Below, one piece after another: positions 26,891 through 35,876 of a DNA stretch of 64,000 bases; position 1 is the stretch's first letter; each line of letters opens with the position of its first letter. The stretch is from Jeotgalibacillus proteolyticus (GTDB lineage Bacteria > Bacillota > Bacilli > Bacillales > Jeotgalibacillaceae). The translations under genes and the position numbers were made by a program. The notes beneath the pieces are model-generated. The model was not told the origin of the DNA. It made no database searches and worked only from the letters and a program-made list of their open reading frames with translations. Location: assembly GCF_002926065.1 (NCBI RefSeq), contig NZ_PREZ01000004.1, positions 372,001 through 436,000 on the forward strand. The letters are read 5' to 3'.

Positions 26891-27835
26891 TTATAGCTTT
26901 CGAAGCGCCAAACTGGAAACTTTATGGTCATTCCCTTTTTCTATAATGATATCCGCTCTGCCTTTTGTCGGCCGGATGTTTAATTCCAGATTCATTTTAT
27001 TGATCCGGTTCCATATATCCTTAGCAACCTGCTCAGCCTCCTGATCAGATAAGTTTGCATAGCGTTTAAAATAGGACGCCTCTTCTGTAAAAGCGGTCTT
27101 TTTAAGAAGCTTAAATCGCTCCACATACCAATTGGCTATGTTTTGTTCTTCAGCATCAATATAAAGAGACAGATCAAAAAAGTCAGAGACATAAATACTC
27201 GATACTCTTTCTCCTGTCTGAATCGGGGTTTGCAGAACGTTCACACCTTCAAGAATAACGACATCCGGTTCAACCACCTCGGTATAGTCATCCTGAATCA
27301 CGTTATAATGCAGATGCGAGTAGACCGGCGCACGAACATTGGTATTTCCTGATTTTATTTCTGTTAAAAATTCGATTAACGCTTTTACATTGTAGCTTTC
27401 AGGGAACCCTTTTCGATTCATTATTCCCTTCTCCTCTAGCACCTGATTTGGATACAGAAAGCCATCTGTTGTCACAAGATCAACCTTGTAGTTGGGAGTT
27501 AAGGAAGAAAGTAAAAAGGTTAGTGCTCTTGCCGTGGTGCTTTTCCCTACGGAGACACTTCCAGCTATCCCAAGGATGTATGGTACTTTTCTAGTTTCCT
27601 GCTGCAAAAAGTGATCGGTAAGTGCATGCAGTTGTTTTGCGGCTTCTATTTTAATGGATAAAAGACGAACAAGGGGCAGGTATACCTCTGTTATTTCTTT
27701 TACCGATAAGGTCTCATAAATTCCTTCAAGCTTTTCAAGCTCCTCCTCAGAAATTGTGATGGAGGTTGTTTCCTGAAGCCTTGCCCATTCTTCTCTTGAA
27801 TAAGTGATATAAGGTGAAAACTGTTCCTTTGTCAT
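26891..27835 (-). CDS. coaA: Type I pantothenate kinase
   Basis: The 314-residue enzyme phosphorylates pantothenate, the first step of coenzyme A synthesis. The P-loop GSVSVGKST (92-100), VTTDGFLYPN and the ELNIRPTKGRADIIIEKG C-terminus are family hallmarks. The ATG at 27835 is chosen because AAAGGA lies 9 bases before it; the longer frame starts with a TTG in front of that site. It lies next to the aminotransferase of a possible pantothenate catabolic cluster, but a terminator separates them. Confidence 0.95.
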   Translation of the reverse strand: MTKEQFSPYITYSREEWARLQETTSITISEEELEKLEGIYETLSVKEITEVYLPLVRLLSIKIEAAKQLHALTDHFLQQETRKVPYILGIAGSVSVGKSTTARALTFLLSSLTPNYKVDLVTTDGFLYPNQVLEEKGIMNRKGFPESYNVKALIEFLTEIKSGNTNVRAPVYSHLHYNVIQDDYTEVVEPDVVILEGVNVLQTPIQTGERVSSIYVSDFFDLSLYIDAEEQNIANWYVERFKLLKKTAFTEEASYFKRYANLSDQEAEQVAKDIWNRINKMNLELNIRPTKGRADIIIEKGNDHKVSSLALRKL

Positions 27836-27933
27836 TGTGTAAAATCCTTTCCGGTCCAATGCTTTCTCAAAGCCTCTTTCATTTTAAGTCATTATTTCAA
27901 TTTCCCAGCATTTATGCAATTGTTTTCGAAAAA

Positions 27934-27968
27934 AAGCCCCTTGAAACGGGCTGATTTCAAAGGGGCTT
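27934..27968 (-). terminator. Intrinsic terminator of the aminotransferase gene
   Basis: AAGCCCCTTGAAA pairs with TTTCAAAGGGGCTT, and read leftward the stem ends in a T run. It separates the aminotransferase from coaA. Confidence 0.88.
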
Positions 27969-27976
27969 AGAATATC

Positions 27977-29335
27977 CTATTTGATTTCATTAAACACTTT
28001 TTTTAGTACAGCGATAATAAAGTCAACATCTTCATCTGTACATGATAAAGGCGGACTTACTGTCAGTACATTATTAAATCCCGCTACGGTATCTCCGTTT
28101 TTACCGATGATCAGACCGATTTCTTTACAAGCACCGACGATTGCAGCCATTCTTTCATTTGAAGCGGGCTCCTTTGATTCCTTGTTTTCAACGAGCTCAA
28201 TCCCAAGAAGGAACCCGAGGCCCCTGATATCACCAACATGAGGATGCTCACGCAAGTCAACCAGCTCTTTTAACAGACGCTCGCCTAATTGGGCAGAACG
28301 ATCCACAAGGTTTTCCCGCTCGATGATTTCCAGATTCTTTAACGCCACAGCACATGCAGATGGGTTGCCGCCAAATGTGTTGACGTGACGGAAGTGGCTA
28401 TTTTCCTCTTCACTGTCAAACCGGTCATAAATATCTTTTCGGATTGCTGTGACAGAAAGTGGCAGATAAGCACTTGTCAGCCCCTTTGCCATCGTGATGA
28501 TATCCGGTTTGATACCAAAATGCTGATGTCCAAATACTCTTCCCGTTCTCCCAAAGCCGCAGATGACCTCGTCTATAATAAGCAGGACACCGTGCCGCCG
28601 GCAGATTTCCTGCACTTTTTTCACATAAACAGGATGTGGAATCAAGACACCGCCGCCTGTGATGAGCGGCTCCATAATGATGCCTGCAATCGTCTCTTTT
28701 TGTTCCCAAATGATTTTTTCTTCAAACTCCAAAGCACATTTTACATTATAGTCCTCAACTGACTGGCCAGCCGGACGTCTGTAATTATCGGGTGGAGCGA
28801 TATGCAAAAAGCCGGGAACCAGGGGCTCGTACTTATATTTACGCAGCGCCTGGCCTGTGGCAGACAGTGCTCCCATTGAGCTGCCATGATAGGCACGGTA
28901 GCGGGAGATAAATTTAAAGCGTGACGGTTCATCGTTTTGCTGGTGGTATTGGCGGGCAAGCTTAAAGGCAACTTCGTTTGCATCTGATCCGCTGTTAGAG
29001 TAAAAAATTTTGTATTCGCCCTCAAGCAGCTCATTTAGCTTTTCAGCCAGGCGAATCGCCGGTTCATGACTTTGAGTCATGGGTACATAGGCAAGCTTTT
29101 TCATTTGCTCCGCCGCTGCATCTGCCAGCTCTTCCCGGCCATATCCGACATTCACACACCAAAGACCTGACATTCCGTCCAAATAACGATTGCCTTCATG
29201 ATCTGTGATCCATGCACCCTCGCCTTTTTGGACTACCATCGGGCGTTTGGTTTCATTATAAGAGGAAATCTGATGCCATATGGTTTTCCGGTCTCTTTCA
29301 GCTAAGGTGTTCAGCTTTTCTTTCGCAGATGTCAT
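27977..29335 (-). CDS. Class III omega-aminotransferase, probable beta-alanine--pyruvate type
   Basis: The 452-residue PLP enzyme has SNSGSDANEVAFKLA near residue 120, IIDEVICGFGRTG, and the PLP lysine near residue 283 (MAKGLTSAYLPLS). The N-terminal form IWHQISSYNETKRPMVV and the SAYLPLS motif resemble omega-amino acid:pyruvate, taurine and beta-alanine aminotransferases. It follows the MmsA gene by 21 bases with AAGGAGG, so the two are an operon. The transaminase would make malonate semialdehyde from beta-alanine for MmsA to oxidise. Confidence 0.82.
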   Translation of the reverse strand: MTSAKEKLNTLAERDRKTIWHQISSYNETKRPMVVQKGEGAWITDHEGNRYLDGMSGLWCVNVGYGREELADAAAEQMKKLAYVPMTQSHEPAIRLAEKLNELLEGEYKIFYSNSGSDANEVAFKLARQYHQQNDEPSRFKFISRYRAYHGSSMGALSATGQALRKYKYEPLVPGFLHIAPPDNYRRPAGQSVEDYNVKCALEFEEKIIWEQKETIAGIIMEPLITGGGVLIPHPVYVKKVQEICRRHGVLLIIDEVICGFGRTGRVFGHQHFGIKPDIITMAKGLTSAYLPLSVTAIRKDIYDRFDSEEENSHFRHVNTFGGNPSACAVALKNLEIIERENLVDRSAQLGERLLKELVDLREHPHVGDIRGLGFLLGIELVENKESKEPASNERMAAIVGACKEIGLIIGKNGDTVAGFNNVLTVSPPLSCTDEDVDFIIAVLKKVFNEIK

Positions 29336-29356
29336 GCCACCCGCCTCCTTATTTGA

Positions 29357-30823
29357 TCAATATGAGTGACGCGCTGTTACCATCTTTTTGCGTGTGTAAA
29401 ATTCAATGCCATCCCGCCCGTTTGCATGCAAATCCCCGTAGAAGGATTTCTTGTACCCTGAGAATGGGAAAAATGCCATCGGTGCAGGGACGCCAAGATT
29501 AATGCCGAGCATTCCCGCATCGATTTCTTCCCGGAATTGACGGATCGCTTTAGCACTATCCGTGAAGAGACAGGCACCATTTGCAAAATCAGATTGATTC
29601 GTCAGCTCGATGGCTTCATCAAGCGTTTCGACCCGTATCACGGACAGCACCGGTGCAAAAATCTCTTCCTTCCAGATTTTCATCTCTTTCGTAACCCCGT
29701 CAAATATCGTCGGTCCCACAAAGTACCCATCGTCAGAAACCGGATCCTTGCGGCCATCACGCAATAGACTAGCCCCTTCCTTGACGCCCGACTCAATATA
29801 CCCGATCGTCTTGTCTTTATGGGCTTCTCTAATGACAGGACCAAGAAATACATCTTCATCGAGCCCGTTTCCAATCGTCATTTGATCCGCTTCCCCAACA
29901 AGTCTTTTTGACAGCTCGTCCGCTATATCTCCGACTGCGACTACAACAGCACATGCCATGCAGCGTTCACCGGCTGAGCCGAAGGAGGCATTGATGATAT
30001 TTGTAACTGTGAGATCCAAATCCGCATCGGGCATTACAATCGTGTGATTTTTAGCTCCTGCAAGCGCCTGAACACGTTTGCCGTTTGATGTGCCTGTCTT
30101 ATACACATATTCAGCAACCGGCTGCGAGCCGACAAATGACACTGCTGGAATATCAGGGTGGTTTAAGATTCCGTTAACGACGTCATGAGCGCCATGGACA
30201 ATTGTAAAGACGCCGTCTGGCAGCCCGGCTTCCTGCAGCAGCTCTGCTAATCGGTTCGCTAAAAGAGGTGTGCGTTCAGAAGGCTTTAGAATAAATGTGT
30301 TGCCAGCTGCAATGGCGAGAGGAAACATCCAGCATGGCACCATCATCGGGAAATTAAAGGGCGTGATGCCTCCTACTACTCCGAGCGGGTACCGGTACAT
30401 ACCGGACTCAACGCTGTTTGCAATGTCCGGCAGCTGCTGCCCCATCATTAACGTAGGGGCACCTGCAGCAAATTCAACGCATTCAATTCCCCGCTGCACT
30501 TCTCCGTACGCTTCATTAAAATTCTTTCCGTTTTCAAGTGTAATGATTTTCGCCAGCTCCTCCCAATGATCAACGAGAAGCTGCTGGTATTTAAATAAGA
30601 TCCTGGCTCGCTGAGGCACCGGAGTTTTCTTCCATCCTGTAAATGCCTGCTTCGCTGAAGCTGCCGCCTGCTCAAGATCCTCCGCTGTTGATATCGGTAC
30701 CTCTGCCAAAGTCTCCCCTGTGGCAGGGTTTGGAACCTTCTCATAAGTTGAGGTGCTTGATTTAACCCATTGTCCACCAATGAAGTTTGATAGAGTTTGA
30801 TTTTTATTTATTGCTATGCTCAT
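29357..30823 (-). CDS. mmsA: CoA-acylating methylmalonate/malonate-semialdehyde dehydrogenase
   Basis: The 488-residue aldehyde dehydrogenase has the MmsA/IolA-type active site [10 protein letters not shown] (catalytic Cys near residue 288) and the family segments [15 protein letters not shown] and QALAGAKNH. The family turns malonate semialdehyde into acetyl-CoA, CO2 and NADH, and methylmalonate semialdehyde into propionyl-CoA. Paired with a class III aminotransferase and a divergent PucR regulator, a beta-alanine role is likelier than valine or inositol catabolism, since no other genes of those pathways are present. Confidence 0.9.
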   Translation of the reverse strand: MSIAINKNQTLSNFIGGQWVKSSTSTYEKVPNPATGETLAEVPISTAEDLEQAAASAKQAFTGWKKTPVPQRARILFKYQQLLVDHWEELAKIITLENGKNFNEAYGEVQRGIECVEFAAGAPTLMMGQQLPDIANSVESGMYRYPLGVVGGITPFNFPMMVPCWMFPLAIAAGNTFILKPSERTPLLANRLAELLQEAGLPDGVFTIVHGAHDVVNGILNHPDIPAVSFVGSQPVAEYVYKTGTSNGKRVQALAGAKNHTIVMPDADLDLTVTNIINASFGSAGERCMACAVVVAVGDIADELSKRLVGEADQMTIGNGLDEDVFLGPVIREAHKDKTIGYIESGVKEGASLLRDGRKDPVSDDGYFVGPTIFDGVTKEMKIWKEEIFAPVLSVIRVETLDEAIELTNQSDFANGACLFTDSAKAIRQFREEIDAGMLGINLGVPAPMAFFPFSGYKKSFYGDLHANGRDGIEFYTRKKMVTARHSY

Positions 30824-30975
30824 CTTACACTCCTCCTATTCAATATGATTCTTGTCTTTTCCAATGATTTTCACTAAACTGTTAGATGTACTTTACAAAA
30901 AATTCTGTCATCTTTCAATTTACATTATGTCAAATTGTGCAGTAAGCACTTTAACGTTATGGAGGTGATTTCTTT

Positions 30976-32592
30976 ATGGAAAAATTCACTTTAACGATTC
31001 GCCATATACTCGAAAGGGAATCTTTTATGAGTGCAAGGGTCGCAGCAGGCAGGGAAGGGCTGGACCGGGAAGTCAAATGGTCTCATGTTCTTGAAGTCCA
31101 GGAGCTTGATAGCTTAATCAATGGCGGAGAGCTAATTTTAACCACTGGCGTTGGTCTCCAGTTGGACCTGACGGCTCAGCTTACCTATGTAAAGAAACTG
31201 ATCGAACGCAAGGTGGCCTGTTTATGCATTGAAATTGGTCCTTATTTTGAAGAAATATCCCAAGAAATCATTGATGTAGCCAACCAGCATGCGTTTCCGA
31301 TCATCCTATTTGAAAAGAAAGTGCGTTTTGTCGATATCACACAGGATTTACATACATACATTATCAATCAGCATCACCATATGCTGTCGCAATTGGATGC
31401 TTTATCACGGAAATTTAATGCATTGTCGCTGACCCATAATGGCATTCTTAAAATTCTTCAGGAGCTGCATCGCTTTTTTAATCAAAGTGTCATGTTCATC
31501 ACCGATCAGCCAAAGCTTTATTATTATCCTGCCGAGAGTAAGAAATGGGAAACTGACATCCGCAGAAAGCTGGAGCAATCAACAGGAGAATTTGCTGAAA
31601 AGAAAACACTCACTGTTGACGATCAAACGTTTGGCGCTCTCCCGGTGGAAGGGCTCGGACAGGTGCTCGGCCATTTATGCCTTCAGCGAAACCACTCAAT
31701 CCCGGAGGATTTCACCTTTTTGCTCCTTGATCGTGCAGCGATTGCCATTGCTCAGATTCTTTTGCGTGAACGGACGATTGAAGAACGGAAATTAAACAAT
31801 GAAGATGATTTCGTGCGGGATTTAGTAAACGGCAGACCCGTGGACCCTAAAGACCTGCAGACCTTCCTCCCTGTTCAAAGCAAAAATATGTATTACCGTA
31901 TTTTCTGTATTCAGATGGATCCCCCTGAAAGTGATTTACCTCATGGTGACTGGGAAGAAACGAAGCTGCAGCGTCTGATGAGCATTCGTACTCTGTTAAA
32001 GAGATGCGGGTTTTTCCCTGCTCTGTCCTGCAGTAAAACAGAGATACACGCCGTCGCCTGTTTTTTGGCAGACGATCGGGTCAAGAATGAGAAAAACAGA
32101 TCACTTCATGCAATTGAACAAATCCTTGAAATGAGAAGCAGCAATTATATGAACGGTCAGCATTGCAGCTGCGGCATCAGTTCTGTTTATCAGGATTTAG
32201 CCCTCGCTCCCAAGGCTTACGGGGAAGCCTTGAAAGCACAACAGATGGGAAAAAAAGGCGTAGTTGACTCTCCTTTTTACGAAGACCTTGGTCTTTATAA
32301 GCTTCTCCTTGAAATAAATGATTCTTCATTCTTAACATCTTATGTGGAAAGCCACCTCGCCCCGGTGCTTGAATACGATGAAAGGATGGACAGCCGCTTA
32401 TTTGAAACGCTTGAGGTTTATTTAGAGACTAACGGCTCTAAAAAAGAAGCTGCCGAGCAATTATTTATCGTCCGTCAGACGCTTTATCACCGGCTTGAAA
32501 AGCTGGAAATGCTACTCGGTAAAGATTTTATGGCACCATCCAGCCGGCTTGCCCTTGAAAGTGCTGTAAAAGCTTACCGGCTGCTCGGTTAA
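30976..32592 (+). CDS. PucR-family transcriptional regulator
   Basis: The 538-residue protein has the N-terminal PucR domain (about 5-125, LTIRHILERESF and GGELILTTGVG), a central GGDEF-related region, and a C-terminal PucR helix-turn-helix (ETLEVYLETNGSKKEAAEQLFIVRQTLYHR region, about 478-510). The family includes activators of purine, alanine and gamma-aminobutyrate-type catabolism. It is divergent from mmsA and faces the M20 gene tail to tail, so it probably controls the aminotransferase-mmsA pair. AGGTG-type ribosome binding (GGAGGTG) precedes the ATG. Confidence 0.85.
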   Translation: MEKFTLTIRHILERESFMSARVAAGREGLDREVKWSHVLEVQELDSLINGGELILTTGVGLQLDLTAQLTYVKKLIERKVACLCIEIGPYFEEISQEIIDVANQHAFPIILFEKKVRFVDITQDLHTYIINQHHHMLSQLDALSRKFNALSLTHNGILKILQELHRFFNQSVMFITDQPKLYYYPAESKKWETDIRRKLEQSTGEFAEKKTLTVDDQTFGALPVEGLGQVLGHLCLQRNHSIPEDFTFLLLDRAAIAIAQILLRERTIEERKLNNEDDFVRDLVNGRPVDPKDLQTFLPVQSKNMYYRIFCIQMDPPESDLPHGDWEETKLQRLMSIRTLLKRCGFFPALSCSKTEIHAVACFLADDRVKNEKNRSLHAIEQILEMRSSNYMNGQHCSCGISSVYQDLALAPKAYGEALKAQQMGKKGVVDSPFYEDLGLYKLLLEINDSSFLTSYVESHLAPVLEYDERMDSRLFETLEVYLETNGSKKEAAEQLFIVRQTLYHRLEKLEMLLGKDFMAPSSRLALESAVKAYRLLG

Positions 32593-32639
32593 CTAACCAA
32601 CGTGCCAGAAGCTGATCCGGCACTCCTCTCCTCTGGCTT

Positions 32640-33866
32640 TTACACTCTGTCATTTAAAAACCGGAGTGCCGCTTCTTTATAAATGGCGGTCGTCTCAGCA
32701 AGCTCCTCTATATCCACATACTCATTTAACTGATGGGGAATTTCCCGATCCCCTGCACCGATTGTGACGATCGGAATCCCTTCCATATGAAGAAAAGTTC
32801 CGTCTGTCGCACCCGGCACCCCGTTATAAACCGGCTCCTTGCCCGTGATCTCTTCAACTGCTCCATAGATAGCTTTTACAACAGGATCCTCTTTAGATGT
32901 AGCAGTCGGAGGACGATTATCCAAAACCGTTAATTCAATCCGGCAATCCGGATCCTCCGCCTTCATACCCGTTACGATATTTTCAATAGCCTGGAGGATG
33001 TCATCATGATTTTGCTCTGGTACTGTACGAATATCGAGCGTCAATAAACAATGCTCCGGAATTACATTGATTTGTGCATCTCCTTTTACGGGAGACTGAA
33101 TAATGGTTGGGGTGATGGACGGCCACTTTAAATACGGGTCCTCCCCAAGGCGTTTTGTTTCTGCCTTTTCCAGCTTTTCAATTTCTGTGATAAAACGCGC
33201 GAGACGCCAGTTAGGGTTAATTCCGCTCCATGAGATAGCGCCATGAGCCATTTTGCCATAAAAGTCGACCTGCAGACGGATTGCTCCCCGCTGAGCGATG
33301 CAGACATTATTTTCCTCCGGCTCACAAATGATGGCGCCATCGACCCCTTCTGCCCATCCCTGTTTTATAAAGTGTTTAATTCCAATCATAAGCCCTTCTT
33401 CATCACAGGGAATGCACAAAATGATTTTCCCGCTGAATTCCTCTTTATCCTGCAAAATAGAGTGAACAGCTGTAATCATGCAAGCTAAATTCCCTTTCGT
33501 ATCATTGGTGCCGCGGCCGTACATCCGGCCCTCCACAATTTCAGCTCCAAACGGATCGTACTTCCAGGCGCTTCGGTCGCCTTCTGTCACAACATCGGTG
33601 TGTCCTTCAAACAATAAAGTTTTCCCTGGTGTGCCTGAGTCGATTATGCCGATTACATTCGGCCTTCCCGGCACCACTTCTTCTATATGAGTTTCGATGC
33701 CGATTTCTCTTAAATGTCTGGCTGCATAATTAGCTGCCGCTTCTTCATTCCCTCCATTGACCCCCTCACCTCTATAGACGCTTGGGATCCTTACCAATGC
33801 CTGAGTCAGCTTAATAACCGCTTCTCTGTCTCTTGTATACGATTGATTAGTTAACCGATTGCTCAT
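32640..33866 (-). CDS. M20-family amidohydrolase (ArgE/DapE type), candidate pantothenase
   Basis: The 408-residue metallohydrolase has the M20 ligands His89 in GHTDVV, Asp122 in GRGTNDTKG, Glu156/157 in CDEEG and a late His in IPHQLNEYV, with a dimerisation domain between. M20 enzymes hydrolyse N-acyl or N-carbamoyl amino acids and some dipeptides. The gene overlaps the end of panF by 20 bases with its own AAGGGAG site, so transport and hydrolysis are coupled. Pantothenate is an N-acyl-beta-alanine, so a pantothenate hydrolase role is an attractive inference. Other N-acyl amino acids remain possible. Confidence 0.85.
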   Translation of the reverse strand: MSNRLTNQSYTRDREAVIKLTQALVRIPSVYRGEGVNGGNEEAAANYAARHLREIGIETHIEEVVPGRPNVIGIIDSGTPGKTLLFEGHTDVVTEGDRSAWKYDPFGAEIVEGRMYGRGTNDTKGNLACMITAVHSILQDKEEFSGKIILCIPCDEEGLMIGIKHFIKQGWAEGVDGAIICEPEENNVCIAQRGAIRLQVDFYGKMAHGAISWSGINPNWRLARFITEIEKLEKAETKRLGEDPYLKWPSITPTIIQSPVKGDAQINVIPEHCLLTLDIRTVPEQNHDDILQAIENIVTGMKAEDPDCRIELTVLDNRPPTATSKEDPVVKAIYGAVEEITGKEPVYNGVPGATDGTFLHMEGIPIVTIGAGDREIPHQLNEYVDIEELAETTAIYKEAALRFLNDRV

Positions 33867-35337
33867 GTTTTAATTGCTCCCTTCTTGCTTCTGTAAAGCT
33901 GTATGCCTTCCGGTCAATGAGAAGACTGGCAGTGACAAAAGCGATAAACGATAGAAGAACCGGAATGGCAACGGTATGAAGGCCAAATAATTCACCGTTT
34001 GCCTGATTATAAAAATGAAGGCCAATATAACTGGAGATCCCTACAATCATTGAAGCGATGGCCCCATGTTTATTGCTGTATTTCCAATAAAGCCCCATGA
34101 CAATCGGCCAGATGAATGCTGCTTCCAATCCACCGAATGCAAATAAATTCAGGAAGATTAAAAGGTCAGGCGGATTCAGTGCAAGCAGATACACAATAAT
34201 CCCGAGAAAGCCTGTTACCCCGAAGCTTGCCCGCTTCACTGCTTTCATTGACGCATCAGGTTTGACGTAATTTAAATAAACATCTTTAACAACCGTCGAG
34301 CTTACGAGAATCAGCAATGAATCAACGGTGGACATAATGGCAGCCATTGGTGCAGCGAGTACAACTCCAGCTACCCACGCAGGAAGCACCTCCATTGAAA
34401 TGAGGGGAATAACCTGGTCCCCCACTTCAATACCTGGAAGAATAGGACGTGCAAATACCCCAATTAAGTGCATATTCAGCATAATAACTCCAGTCACAAT
34501 CGTCCCAATAATAAGTGCGCGGTGCATAGCGGTCGAGCTTTTATAGGACATGGACCGCACGGCTATTTGCGGCAGTCCGACCACTCCGACTCCGACCAAA
34601 ATCCAAAAGGAGGATACATAGGCTTTCGATAGATTCCCTTCATTCCCAAACGGCGTAATCAAATTGGGATTTTCACTGACTAAATCGCCAATAATATTCG
34701 GAACTCCTCCGCCAGCTATGATGACAGCAATCAGTAAGACAAAGGTTCCGACCACCATTACCGCTCCCTGAACCGCATCGGTCACAGCTACTGCCCGAAA
34801 GCCGCCGATTGTGACATAAACCAGAACAGATATCGCGAAAATGAATAAAGCCGTATTATAGGATATTCCGGTCAGAGACTCGACAAGCCGGGCTCCTCCT
34901 ATCCACTGGGCAGCCATTGCAGAAAAAAGAAAAATAATAATCGCCAGCGCTGACAGGATTACTACTGCAGTACTTTGATAACGCATTTTCAGAAAATCAA
35001 TGAGCGTAATCGCTTTATAGCGTCTGGCTAAGATCGCAAATTTCTTTCCTAAAATCATTAGGACAAAATATCCCGTCACTACCTGGGACATGGCAAGCAG
35101 GATCCAGCCAAATCCCATCGTATAAGCGGTGCCTGGTCCGCCTAAGAAACTTGACGCACTCCCGTAGGTTGCGACCATCGTCATAGCGAGAACGAAACCG
35201 CCAAGCTCCCGTCCGCCAAGGAAATAATCCTGTATAAAACCATCTCCGGAAGCTGCTGTTTTCCGGCTTGACCATATCCCGATGAAAAAGATGATAACGA
35301 GAAACCCGAGCATTGGAATAATGACCGACCAATTCAT
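33847..35337 (-). CDS. panF: PanF-type sodium/pantothenate symporter
   Basis: The 496-residue sodium:solute symporter has about 13 membrane segments and strong PanF-type signatures: YFLGGRELGGFVLAMTM, SSFLGGPGTAY, GKKFAILARRYKA, QWIGGARL and LAAPMAAIMSTVDS. PanF imports pantothenate with Na+. Its overlap of 4 bases with a YhdT-type gene repeats the E. coli yhdT-panF arrangement. Related family members carry other organic acids, so the substrate is probable but not certain. Confidence 0.85.
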   Translation of the reverse strand: MNWSVIIPMLGFLVIIFFIGIWSSRKTAASGDGFIQDYFLGGRELGGFVLAMTMVATYGSASSFLGGPGTAYTMGFGWILLAMSQVVTGYFVLMILGKKFAILARRYKAITLIDFLKMRYQSTAVVILSALAIIIFLFSAMAAQWIGGARLVESLTGISYNTALFIFAISVLVYVTIGGFRAVAVTDAVQGAVMVVGTFVLLIAVIIAGGGVPNIIGDLVSENPNLITPFGNEGNLSKAYVSSFWILVGVGVVGLPQIAVRSMSYKSSTAMHRALIIGTIVTGVIMLNMHLIGVFARPILPGIEVGDQVIPLISMEVLPAWVAGVVLAAPMAAIMSTVDSLLILVSSTVVKDVYLNYVKPDASMKAVKRASFGVTGFLGIIVYLLALNPPDLLIFLNLFAFGGLEAAFIWPIVMGLYWKYSNKHGAIASMIVGISSYIGLHFYNQANGELFGLHTVAIPVLLSFIAFVTASLLIDRKAYSFTEARREQLKHEQSVN

Positions 35338-35615
35338 TGTTCATCCCCCTCTTCTGTAAAGGGTACTTCCTTAAAGAAAAAGCGGACGACCAAAATAACT
35401 AAGACAGCGATTGTAATAAATCCAACAATACAGCTGTAAAAAAACCAGCTGGGGAGACCAAACACATATGTATATTCTTCAACAGGGCGTGAGCCTAAGC
35501 CATAGGCAAAACCGAACCACCAAACAAAGTTAAAAAGGGCTAATGCTACACCGATCAATGCTTCCCGGTTCGCAATTTTAAAACGCCAGTCTTCCTTTTC
35601 CTGCATCCCCTTCAT
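35334..35615 (-). CDS. yhdT: YhdT-family small membrane protein
   Basis: The 93-residue protein has two predicted membrane helices (about 20-40 and 55-80) and the family pattern REALIGVALALFNFVWW, then GLPSWFFYSCI and FFKEVPF near the end. Small proteins of this type accompany sodium:solute symporters and may be accessory subunits. GGAGGGGG precedes the ATG, and it is the first gene of the yhdT-panF-M20 operon. Confidence 0.85.
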   Translation of the reverse strand: MKGMQEKEDWRFKIANREALIGVALALFNFVWWFGFAYGLGSRPVEEYTYVFGLPSWFFYSCIVGFITIAVLVILVVRFFFKEVPFTEEGDEQ

Positions 35616-35797
35616 CCTTCCCCCTCCATTCCGACTAACTTTTCAGAATTATAAAATAATTCTAACTTATTGAAGCGGCTATTCATTTAGACAAAATGTA
35701 AACAAAACGTATGTCCTTTTTGCCAAAAGGTAAAATTTACTCTCCTCCTGATTGTACATCTTTACCAGTCTAATAGACGAGATTTTTGAATGAAAGA

Positions 35798-35826
35798 GAA
35801 AAAGCCTGCGACAAATAGTCTCAGGC
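35798..35826 (-). terminator. Intrinsic terminator of the Gfo/Idh/MocA gene
   Basis: Read leftward, AGCCTGAGAC pairs with GTCGCAGGCT (one mismatch) and is followed by TTTTTCTCTTTC. Confidence 0.8.
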
Positions 35827-35834
35827 TCCTGCAG

Positions 35835-35876
35835 CCGGTTTACTGCGCTTCAAACGAACGCTTCCGGCAGCGACTC
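35835..35876. repeat. Internally deleted remnant of repeat family 1
   Basis: CCGGTTTACTGCGCTTCA followed by ACGCTTCCG and GCAGCGACTC corresponds to the two outer ends of copy D joined together, with the palindromic core missing. Its right end overlaps the stop codon of the Gfo/Idh/MocA gene. Confidence 0.55.

Noticed and set aside
30976-32592. Purine catabolism locus around the PucR-type regulator
   Set aside because: No allantoinase, urate or xanthine genes are nearby; PucG is 7 kb away and the adjacent genes are for beta-amino acid breakdown.
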